The notes beneath the pieces were generated by a model. The model searched no databases and had not been told where the DNA came from. It saw only the letters and a program-made list of their open reading frames with translations. Position numbers and translations under genes: made by a program. This document shows, in pieces, positions 24,653 through 33,177 of a stretch of 64,000 bases of DNA. Origin of the DNA: Nephrocerus scutellatus (lineage: Eukaryota > Arthropoda > Insecta > Diptera > Pipunculidae); contig OX352763.1 in the NCBI GenBank assembly GCA_947095585.1, positions 34,149,462 to 34,213,461 of the forward strand, in the 5' to 3' direction. How positions within the stretch are numbered: position 1 is the first letter of the stretch; every line of letters starts with the position of its first letter.

Positions 24653-24952
24653 TGTGTGTGCGCCGTGGCTCAGTGGTAATGCACATGGCTGCTGCGCAGG
24701 AGGTTCAGGTTCGAATCCCAGCAACACCAAAAGTATTTTTCACGGTGTCCCACCTCTCGCGAATGGGTGACAAACGTTCCGAGAGTAATTATTAATACCT
24801 TGTCACGGAAAGCTTCTCAATTTGCCGTTCGGATCCGGCCTTAAATTGTAGGTCCCTTTCATTTGTGTCCAAAAAATTAACATGTGCAGCACAAATGGTC
24901 GCGAGAAGTTAGGCCTTGGACCGTAATGGTCTGTCGCGCCAAATATTATTAT
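24653..24952 (+). mobile_element. Full-length tRNA-derived SINE with 10-bp target-site duplication
   Basis: The A box TGGCTCAGTGG lies at 24666-24676 and the B box GGTTCGAATCC at 24708-24718. A conserved body follows (AAAAGTATTTTTCACGGTGT, CTCTCGCGAATGG, CAAACGTTCCGAGAGTAAT, GTCACGGAAAGCTTCTCAAT, GCCGTTCGGATCCGGC, CACAAATGGTCGCGAGAAG, TAATGGTCTGTCGCGCC), then an (ATT)n tail. The flanks repeat TAAGGCAGTC at 24643-24652 and 24953-24962. This is the reference copy for the family in this window. Confidence 0.92.
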
Positions 24953-25059
24953 TAAGGCAGTCAGTATTGAACCTGGTAGTTTTGAGCAAATTTTAGCGGT
25001 TGCTGTTAACAGATGCAGTACGAAGGCGTATAATAGCTAACATAATGTGGTGATCGCGT

Positions 25060-25340
25060 TCTTGTCCGATGTAGGCTCCACGTCTGTTTCTGTCGTCTAG
25101 AAGACAATTTTTGAAGCGTCGGCTGATCGCAATGTGGTCAATCTGGTTGGATGTTTGCTGCCTGTCAGTTGAGACCCAACAGATTTTGTTGGGCAGCTAT
25201 TGTGCTTAATCAGCGTACCTCCAATGACTAGGCGGTTAATATTGAAGAGGTCCACACAATGTTCTCCGTTGTCATTTCGGTCACCAAGACCGTGAACTCT
25301 CATCAGTTACTTATCATGGTATTGTTGCTTCCCCCATCAC
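25060..25340 (-). pseudogene. Non-LTR endonuclease fragment
   Basis: The minus-strand ORF 25097-25303 reads MRVHGLGDRNDNGEHCVDLF, then INRLVIGGTLIKH. This is the GxxxxGxRNxNGxxFxxFC segment of an apurinic-type LINE endonuclease. Relative to the RT at 25.9-26.6 kb it lies on the wrong side for one intact element. Confidence 0.65.
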
Positions 25341-25689
25341 CATTACGAAGTCGCCATTAGGCTTTGGTGGTAGTCGGAGTGTAAATGACTACAAATAAGT
25401 GTGGCATCGTACCATCTTATTTCTCATTTATTTATTTCTAAGCCCCTTGTTTTTTTTTTATTATATCGCGTGAAATTACACTATAATTGAAGGAATATGA
25501 CCTTCCTGGGTGAGTGGAGGAGGGTCTCATGTTCCAGAACCCGATTGTTATCCGTGTACGACAGCAAAAGGCCGCCAACAAAGTATCCGTCCGCATTCAA
25601 GGCATTGTATTCGGTTTCGGAGCATAGGGTTTTTGTCGGTTGCGTCTCGTAGGGTGTAACTAATCTAAGAGACTAAAAATACCTTTCTA

Positions 25690-25855
25690 ATAAAGGATAG
25701 TATGTTCTTAGTGGCAGAATTACGCAATACTGCGGACGATCATATTGCCTTGTGGAAAATATATCTCCTTAACCAGATCAAACCTGGACAGTCAAAGAGA
25801 TTGTGCCCGGATGTTTCGTCATCCTCCAAAACAGAACCTATATTCCGTGTTTGAG
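25690..25855 (-). pseudogene. LINE C-terminal zinc-knuckle fragment
   Basis: The minus strand gives EDDETSGHNLFDCPGL, matching the EEETxxHxLxxCPxx end of I/R1/jockey ORF2 proteins. Only this short piece remains. Confidence 0.45.
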
Positions 25856-25880
25856 GCGAGATTCATTTTGTTAAGGTGCA

Positions 25881-26600
25881 TCAAGCGTCGCTAATCCCCA
25901 ACAAAAAGAGTATCGGCGATAAAATGCAACCTTGTCGTACCCCACTTAAGATCTCGAATTCCTCTGACAGCTTTCCTCTGTGCAGCACATGACATTTACA
26001 GCATAGAGTTGCTTTAATAATAGCTATTACTTTATCGGGCTTAACCTTTCCAGATAAACTGTCTGTTGACACTCTTGAACGCCTTCTCAAAATCGATGAA
26101 CAGCAGGTGCAGTGGTCATCGGAATTCAACGCACTGTTCAATAATGATCCGTTGGGGGTTTATGTGGTCTACACAGGAGGATCCAGTCAGGAAAGCTGCT
26201 TGTTCGGCATCGAGTGTATTTTCCAGATGTTCCTTAATTCGCCCAAGTACTACTTGGCTATTACCTTTGCAACTGCAGGAAGAACGCAAATGCCTCTCCA
26301 GTTTTCGCACTCTATAAGACTACCTTTTTTAGGGAGCTTGATAATCATTCCCTTCTTCCACTTGTCGGGGAAATTTTCTGCCTCCCAAGCTCTCTCTACA
26401 AGAGGATATAAAAGCTATGCTGATGTCGTTGGAGCGGCACGCAGACGCTCTGCGTGTATACCATCTAGTCCTACCGACTTGATGTTCTTTAGTGCGTTGA
26501 TCGCGGTAGCGATCTCTCATCTCATCTTATCTTTACTGGGTGTTGAGGGGCGAATTCGGGAAATTGTTACTTCCGGCAGTTCCGTTTGATTTTGGTGCAT
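25881..26600 (-). pseudogene. Non-LTR reverse transcriptase fragment
   Basis: Successive minus-strand frames give an N-terminal RT part (about 26520-26330, including AGLDG-type sequence), then RIKEHLENTLDAEQAAFLTG, SSCVDHINPQRIIIEQCVEF, and after a frameshift LSEEFEILSGVRQGCILSP. These are RT motifs in the correct order, ending at the GVRQGCxLSP motif. The YADD region is missing. Confidence 0.75.
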
Positions 26601-26734
26601 ATCGTTAGCGAATACACGATTACGGACCGTAGAGAAATGCTCCTAACATCGCTTGAGCTGATCCTCATCTGAAACGAGTACGGCACCATCTAGGCCTTTC
26701 ACCGGATGTTGGCTAGAGCGGTGACCACCTGCAT

Positions 26735-26817
26735 CTACATGCACAACACAAATGGTCGCGAGCAGCTACGCCTTGAACCGCAACGGTCTGTCGCGCTAAA
26801 AATTATTATTATTATTG
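26735..26817 (+). mobile_element. SINE 3' fragment
   Basis: Contains CACAAATGGTCGCGAGCAGC, CAACGGTCTGTCGCGC and an (ATT)n tail; only the last third of the SINE remains. Confidence 0.75.
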
Positions 26818-27013
26818 CGAGCCCAAAGGGCATGAATGTGTACATTTGTGCGTTTGTTTGCCGGATCGTATATCTTGGCTTCTACCAGTCAAAATTTTAT
26901 GGGACTCGTTTTAAAACAATTGGTAAGCACTCGGCTTGCGATAGAAAAAAAATTAAATGCTATTGAGCTTTTATGATAATAAGCTGAGAAGTTCGCTTTA
27001 CTATCTAAAGTTG

Positions 27014-27710
27014 TACGAGGGCGGGCTGAAAAGTAATCGCAACCTTGGCAAGAAAACACAACTTTCTTAACAAAGTCTTCGTTTAGATTAATACATTTCA
27101 TCTAACGATATTGCAATTTTTCGATATTTTCCGAATAACGAAATAGGAAATAGACAATGCTCGGAGACGTTCAAGTCTGGAGATTAGGGTTATGTGAAAC
27201 CAATTCGTAGCGCAGGTTATATAATTTTGCCATTGCGACTGCGGACTTGTGTGTGCCGGTCCATTGACTTGGTGGAAAAGCACTTTTTTCTTCGCCAAAT
27301 GAGGCCACTTTAGCCTCAAATCAGCGTCGAATCGATTCAATAGCTCAGTATTATAAAGTTTTGCCTTTTTCAAGATAATTTATGTAAATGATACCCCGTG
27401 CATCCCAAAAAAACTGTGGTCATGACCTTTTTCGACAATCTCGCGTACCTTCACCCGTCAATTGTCAATTACTACACTATGCATTTTATTGGCCACATCT
27501 GATGTGGTGACCTTTTTTGGACGGTCTGGAAGCTCATCGTCAACAATTCTCTAACGACCGCACTTAAAATCAGCTATTCAATATTTTATGGTTGATATCG
27601 AAGGTCCAGCGAGTTCCTATAAATTCGTTCGTTTTCTTTTTTATCACTGCATGATATTCACTTTCAATCATTTTTGTAAAAACTTCTTTTTTTTAAGTTT
27701 ATGACTGTCA
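27014..27710 (-). pseudogene. Internally deleted mariner-type transposon
   Basis: The plus-strand end TACGAGGGCGGGCTGAAAAG resembles the terminal repeat of the element at 48.35 kb. The minus-strand ORF 27098-27373 carries VLFHQVNGPAHTS. The active motif is HxDNxPxH, so the catalytic Asp is Val here. Further upstream, minus-strand KVTTSDVANKMHSVVIDN and REIVEKG represent the linker, fused by deletion to the middle of the core. Confidence 0.7.
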
Positions 27711-27839
27711 TACCTAATTAAATGACGCTGCTGGCAGAAAATTTGACAAAAAACATTTGAAAAATGAACGAAAGCAATCATTGCGCCATCTCTTGCCTAG
27801 GTCGAATACTTTCAGCACGCCAAGCTTTGGTGGCGGCAT

Positions 27840-28117
27840 CATAGTGTAGTCACCGGTCAATGGTGGAGCCTTCTGGCCTGGCTGACCATTTAGCAACTCA
27901 TGAAAGTGCCCATTCTATCGCTTTAAGATGCCTAATAGATCCACGATCAGATAACCCTGTTTGCCTTTGCAGAATGTCCAACGCGGTGTATATTGCGTCA
28001 TACATCGGAATCTTTGGCAGAACAACTCGCTCCCTGTACTGGTCTAGGTCATGGACGGGATTCTTCTCACCGACTGCTTTTTTTGCGGTACACTATTGTT
28101 TATATTGGCTTCTGAGC
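27840..28117 (-). pseudogene. Fragment of the 33.2-36.1 kb LINE family (linker region)
   Basis: Closely parallels 34705-34930: TTTAGCAACTCATGAAAGTG, GATCAGATAACCCT, CAACGCGGTGTATATTG. It was split by the SINE that follows; the LINE sequence resumes at about 28405. Confidence 0.7.
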
Positions 28118-28362
28118 AGAAGGGCCGATTCCCAGTAACACCAAAAGTATTTTTCACGGTGTCCCATCTCTCGCGAAAGGCTAACAAACGTCCGAGAGTA
28201 ATAACCTATCACGGAAAGCCTCTCAATTCGCCGTTCGGAAGCGGCATTGAATTGTATGTTCCCTTCATTTGTGTTCAAGAATATACATGCTCAACACAAA
28301 TGGTTGCGAGAAGCTAGGCCTTGGACCGAAATGGTCTGTCGCGCCGAATATTATTCTTATTG
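28118..28362 (+). mobile_element. SINE lacking most of its tRNA head
   Basis: Starts at GATTCCCAGTAACACCAAAAG, just at the end of the B box, and runs through the whole body to CGCGCCGAATATTATTC. It sits inside a LINE fragment, so it postdates it. Confidence 0.8.
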
Positions 28363-28404
28363 TTCATATTACACTTTACATATATATTCTGATATCTTTA
28401 TATT

Positions 28405-28810
28405 ATTCGTGTTTCTATGAGATTGTTGCATTTCTTACGTTCAGTTGCTAGCTGACATTCGTCAACGAACCAGACCGAGTACTGCCTAAGATGGAGAGAC
28501 ACTGTTTTTACGGCATATGCATTCTTCTTTTATGACCGACTTTCCAGTCTCAGCTGAATTTCCTCACTTGGCATTTAGTGGCTTGACCATAATTGTTTCT
28601 AGTCTTTTCGTTGCGAAGGGCGTGTTGACTCGAATTTGCGTTCGGAGCATTATACCAACAAGATAGTGGTCCTAATCGACCACGTTACGTTCGTACCGTT
28701 TTCACGTTCTGCTTGCGGCAGCTTGGGTCTATTAGGATATACTCGGGTAGATACCCAGACGACTGACTCCATCAGGATATAGCGTGGCGACTGATTCCAT
28801 CAGGAGATAC
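28405..28810 (-). pseudogene. Continuation of the LINE fragment beyond the SINE
   Basis: Matches 34970-35570 in blocks (TCTATGAGATTGTTGCAT, CAGTTGCTAGCTGACATTCG, CTGCCTAAGATGGAG), with deletions. It contains a short tandem duplication of the ATCAGGAGATACCC region near 28735-28815. Confidence 0.6.
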
Positions 28811-29083
28811 CCATGTAGATAAAAACACACAAACTTTGTACTCGAAAATACCAAATAAATGCTTGTTATAATCTCTATGGCTCTTGTAACAAGGCGTTTG
28901 CTCGCTTTCGCTTTCTGCATTTGACGCGCCAGCTGCGCTGTTTACCTACGACCCTCAACTGACGACGACGCACGGTATCTTATAGTGTTTGGGTTACACA
29001 CCGCGTCCATTGTCATTAGTGTTATCGTGTAAACTATGGGTGGCAATAATTAGTATACTGACTCCCGACCTATTTTTGCATTC

Positions 29084-29450
29084 TTAAGATTTAAACCTTC
29101 CACTACTACTCATTTGTATCTGATTTGCCAGACTGGTGTCTAAACGCATTGCTCTTTCCGAATTGAACTTACAAATGAAACTGAACAGCAAGTCTAGAGG
29201 GACATTATCATCTGTGAAGTTCAATATGATTTTTCTTAATTTAAATACATAAGAAAGGGGCAACCCATTTCTTTGTGATCTTGATCTGTTTAATAAGAAA
29301 CAGACTTGCCTACATTTAAGCATAAAGGCATTATACTTTCCCCTATCAAAACTAATCTTACAGTCATCTCTACCTGGCCTAGCAATATAAGTGTGCAACT
29401 TCTTTGACGAGTGCGCAAATTATAAAAATAAAAATTTAAAAAAAGGCGGT
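29084..29450 (+). repeat. Probable 3' end of a LINE with A-rich tail
   Basis: The terminal GAGTGCGCAAATTATAAAAA parallels the ends at 36.69 kb and 53.79 kb. On the plus strand upstream, one frame reads SKRIALSELNLQMKLNSK and, after a stop, continues protein-like. The family is not identified. Confidence 0.4.
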
Positions 29451-29564
29451 GTATTGTCCTTATTATTAAATTGAAATTAATTGTTTTTTTTATATACTTG
29501 AAGTACTATAATTTGTTTCCATCTTTCTCTTTCTCTATTCCATTTCAACTCAACACAAAAGCAG

Positions 29565-29641
29565 AATATTTCGTAATTGATGACACTGAAAAAAGGATCA
29601 ACAACGTCCAAACAGTCAGCAGTCACAGCAGAAACAACTAA
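29565..29641 (+). other. Candidate terminal coding exon of extended Trf4-1
   Basis: If spliced to the donor at 22334 the phase matches. 25 codons follow (EYFVIDDTEKRINNVQTVSS and a short tail) before TAA at 29639. Phase agreement has a one-in-three chance of arising by accident and the acceptor is moderate, so this is a hypothesis. Confidence 0.22.
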
Positions 29642-30418
29642 CAGCTAACTGGGAAAAAATAGAATTGCTGCACATTGATGATGATGATCACAAAAACCCC
29701 AATCGGGACGCCAGTGCGAAGAAGCACATTGATTTTGTTCTTGAAGAATGCATTGGTCATGACTCGGTGGCGCAAAATACAACCAATTCCAAAGTTATGA
29801 CGAAGTGACAACGAGAGATTGTTGTCCAAAAATCCATTTGGTGCAACCGAGGGAGAGAGAGAGAGAGACACTGGAAAACGGTGCCTACTATCAACCGAAT
29901 AACCGAACAATTAACACTTGGCAATAATTGTAACGTCTTCAATTATCTCATGTGCTTCGTGTTAGCTTCAATTGTAACTTCTTCAATAATATCAAGTGCT
30001 TCATGATGATGGCCATAACAATGTAACTTCAACCGAGGCATGTGATTCGTTGCCCCAAAGATTCCTTCATCTCATTTCAATAATTACTATGTATCATCGT
30101 AAGTCATTAACACCTGTTATTGTCTTCTTCATCCATGGAATGTGTAAAGGAAGCAATCAGACAACAAACAAAAACCGAAAAATTCTAAAACAAATGAATG
30201 CGCTGCTGCTGTGTAGCTAGCAGACAGAAAGAACACCGACTACGGGAAAGCGGAATTTTCAGAGACAACCACAAACTACATACTACATACATACATATTT
30301 TCTTAATAATCTTAAGTAACATAACAAAAACATACAGAATTATAATTATTATTAATTTTTACGAATATAAGAAGAACTGTTGTAGGGTTAATGAGTAGTT
30401 ATAGCGTAACAGTCTAAG

Positions 30419-30452
30419 TCTCTCTTTCTCTCTCTCTCTCTCTCTCTGTCTC
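30419..30452. repeat. (TC)n microsatellite
   Basis: Nearly pure alternating TC for about 34 bp with a few interruptions. Confidence 0.9.
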
Positions 30453-30520
30453 TATTGAACCATTAAACAAAAACTCTCTTCATCATCATTCAATTGTTAC
30501 CCTGCTCTCACAATGAAAAA

Positions 30521-30616
30521 CTTAATACTTATGCCTTACAGGATTGTATGGATTTCTAATTGTTGTTTTGTCAAAACCAATATCCATACAATCCTATAAG
30601 GCGCATAAGTATTAAG
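30521..30616. repeat. 96-bp near-perfect hairpin
   Basis: The left arm CTTAATACTTATGCC...AGGATTGTATGGAT and right arm ATCCATACAATCCT...GGCGCATAAGTATTAAG pair over about 33 bp with a 2-nt bulge, around a ~26-nt loop. It is either a very small MITE or a transcribed stem-loop inside a UTR. Confidence 0.85.
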
Positions 30617-32224
30617 AGGCCCTTATAATTTTGTTTGTTTACACTCACACACAACAATCACTCAGTCAGTCAGACAAGACACACAATCACTCACGAACTC
30701 ACTCACAACAACAACAAAGTAAGATGATACAAAGCTTGAGCAAAAATTATGTTGATGAAATTTGTTTTGGTAATAATCTGGTGACGGTGAAGTTTTGAAA
30801 TTTGCTGTGCTTTTTTTTTTTTTTATTTTGATTTGGATTTGTTTTGTTTTCCGTTACTATTTCTGAGTGTTCGAATGTAGAAATTCACTACACGAAATTC
30901 TTTTATTTATTTGGCGTTAAGAAACTATAAAATATCTATATAGATATTACGATTTTTATTACCACACCACACAACAATTAACTTTATAATGTTTTTGTTA
31001 TCCTATTCCCACTCCACCTGTCCTTCTTCTTTTTTTTTTATTACTAAATGATCAAAAATCAAAAGCGAAATTACCATTTAAAATTAGGTTAATACAAATT
31101 AATTATATGTAATAAGATTTGAAAAACTTTACATAGGTATATACATACATATTATATAAATTTAAGTATGCTGCGTACGAGTATATATTAAATACAGAAT
31201 ATAATGTAGAAAAGTTCAATGAAACAATGAAACACGGAAGACAGAATGAGAAAAGCCGTCGCCGCGCTCAGCCGGGAAGAAAGATTATTATTAATTTTAG
31301 TAATTTATTAGTTTTGTAAGATTTGTCTTTCTATATTCGCTAATTTAAAAAAAAAAAAAAGCAAAAGAAGAACATGTTATATTAATATTATTATTATTAT
31401 TCGATTAATATTACGATATAATTAATTAATTACACATACTCGCTCGCAAATCGCATGGATGAATTTTCGAAGAAGAGAAAAAGACGGTGGTATCCGAACG
31501 CAACCGCCGGAATTTTCTCGATTTTAAACCACTCACCAAGACCAAGTTTAGTTAAGTTATTCTTCTTTTCGAATGTCATTCATATTTTTACAACAGATGT
31601 GAATGGAGAAGAAAAGTAGTTGGCCGCTCGCTTTTATTTCCACTCGTCAAGCATACATAAATATTATTATTATTATTGTAACGCTCTTAAGTCATGTTAA
31701 TAATACAAATTATTCTTAATTAATTCTAATGCAAATTTCTCTATTATGATAACTGTGTTGTGTATCATTTTCATAACAATTGTTCAATTACCTTTTATTC
31801 TATTTCCATATTTTCTTTTTGTTATTTTATATTTATACTTACGCTCGGATAATTTTTACAAAAGAAAAAAGAAACACTGCTAATGTTGTATAACTGAGAT
31901 GAAAGGAAAGTTAACAATTGATCGAAATCACAAAACTACAACAACAAAAACAGAAACATATTACATCTTATTGTTAGTTATTAATTTTGAGTTGAAAACC
32001 ATAGCAGCAGATACAGATTGTTACATTTTTTTTTTCTTTTTATTAATATGTATTCTCTTTTTTCTTATTTCGCAAGAAATAAATTTTTGTAAAGTAACGT
32101 ACCAACAACAAAACAACAACTAACTGTAAAACGAATCCAGCCAACATTTGAGTAGAAAAACAGCCACTCACTCATTCACTCACGACTCAACTCAACCCAC
32201 AATATCTTCTGCTCTGTTTAAGTA

Positions 32225-32248
32225 GACACACAAACAAACAAACAAACA

Positions 32249-32282
<34 letters not shown>
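32225..32282. repeat. (CA)n / CAAA microsatellite
   Basis: CAAA repeats pass into about 15 uninterrupted CA units. Confidence 0.9.
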
Positions 32283-32283
<1 letters not shown>

Positions 32284-32756
32284 CAAACTCTCAACAATAC
32301 ATTATCAAACCTATGAAGTATGTAATGCTGAAAGAGATTAATATACTATGTTTATATATGTTACATATACATATATATATACATACAAATTATAGATATT
32401 AATAAAAGTAAAAAATGAAAAACAACTACAATAAAAAAACGAAGTTGACACAGAGATACCATAATATACACAAAAAATGCAATGCAAGAAAAACAGTAAA
32501 AATTTGTAAAGATTAGATGAAGGGCAAGAGCAAAATGTGAATTATATAAATATAAATATATTAATATTTTTTTTGTCTGATGTGTTGTATAGAATGGTAA
32601 GAAATCACATTATATAAATACACATACAAACGCATACACACACAAAAATATCTATAATGCGAAAATGGAAAAATCTTGTAATTATACCTATATATATATA
32701 TATCTATGATTTTTATTTAAAGATGAAAGAAAAACCGGAAAAAACGCAAAACGAAA

Positions 32757-32960
32757 AATACTTGAACATAAAGACAGAAAACCCAAAAAAAATAATAAAA
32801 AGTTAAAAAAAACCTAAATGTTTTTAGGTAAACGTAAAAAAACTAAAGAAAATGGTGATGTTTTATTTTGGTCCAACAATGTGCGGTTTTACTTACTTAG
32901 ATGGCGCTACAGTTCGGCGTGCACCTGGGTCTATACTGACATGCCTCTCCAATTAGCACG
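32757..32960 (+). repeat. Duplicate of the sequence upstream of the RING gene (37486-37660)
   Basis: Shares AACCTAAATGTTTTT, GTAAAAAAACTAAA, GTTTTATTT, AGATGGCGCTACAGTTCG and ACTGACATGC in the same order and orientation as 37486-37660, with moderate divergence. Confidence 0.75.
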
Positions 32961-33177
32961 GTCTGTTGATAGCTGCCTAACTTCGGCTCGAAATTGGGAC
33001 CGGTGCACAGTGTGCTATTTAAACAATCTAGGTGGGCATAATCCAAATTTTGAATATACAAGGTGTTCCCTAATTTGTGCACAATAATTTGGGAATGGGA
33101 TTCTTGGGTATATTCTAAGAAAAAAGTCGTTCTACAGTAATGGTCTATCTCAAATGTTAACATCATTTATCGGCGAT

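Larger units (their letters stand above)
22335..29564 (+). other. Candidate long GC-AG intron filled with transposons
   Basis: Hypothesis: the donor AG|GCAAGT (22335) pairs with CAG at 29562-29564, which follows a pyrimidine stretch at about 29515-29545. The acceptor is only moderate because an A-rich segment intervenes. The interior consists almost wholly of decayed LINE, SINE and mariner pieces listed below and contains no host exon that I can see. Confidence 0.25.
29642..32756 (+). other. Largely transposon-free 3'UTR-like block
   Basis: About 3.1 kb without recognisable transposase or RT motifs. It is rich in CAACAA, CACA, TATA and A runs, with multiple AATAAA-type hexamers. The composition is that of a long fly 3'UTR. 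It contains a (TC)n tract at 30419-30452, a hairpin element at 30521-30616 and a (CA)n tract at about 32225-32282. The owner gene is unproven; Trf4-1 on the same strand is the nearest candidate. Confidence 0.4.

Noticed and set aside
24660..24725. Functional tRNA gene
   Set aside because: A and B boxes are present, but the cloverleaf does not close and the sequence belongs to a repeated SINE with a long body and tail.
26107..26589. 160-residue plus-strand ORF
   Set aside because: Overlaps RT motifs on the minus strand; the sense strand of the LINE explains the open frame.
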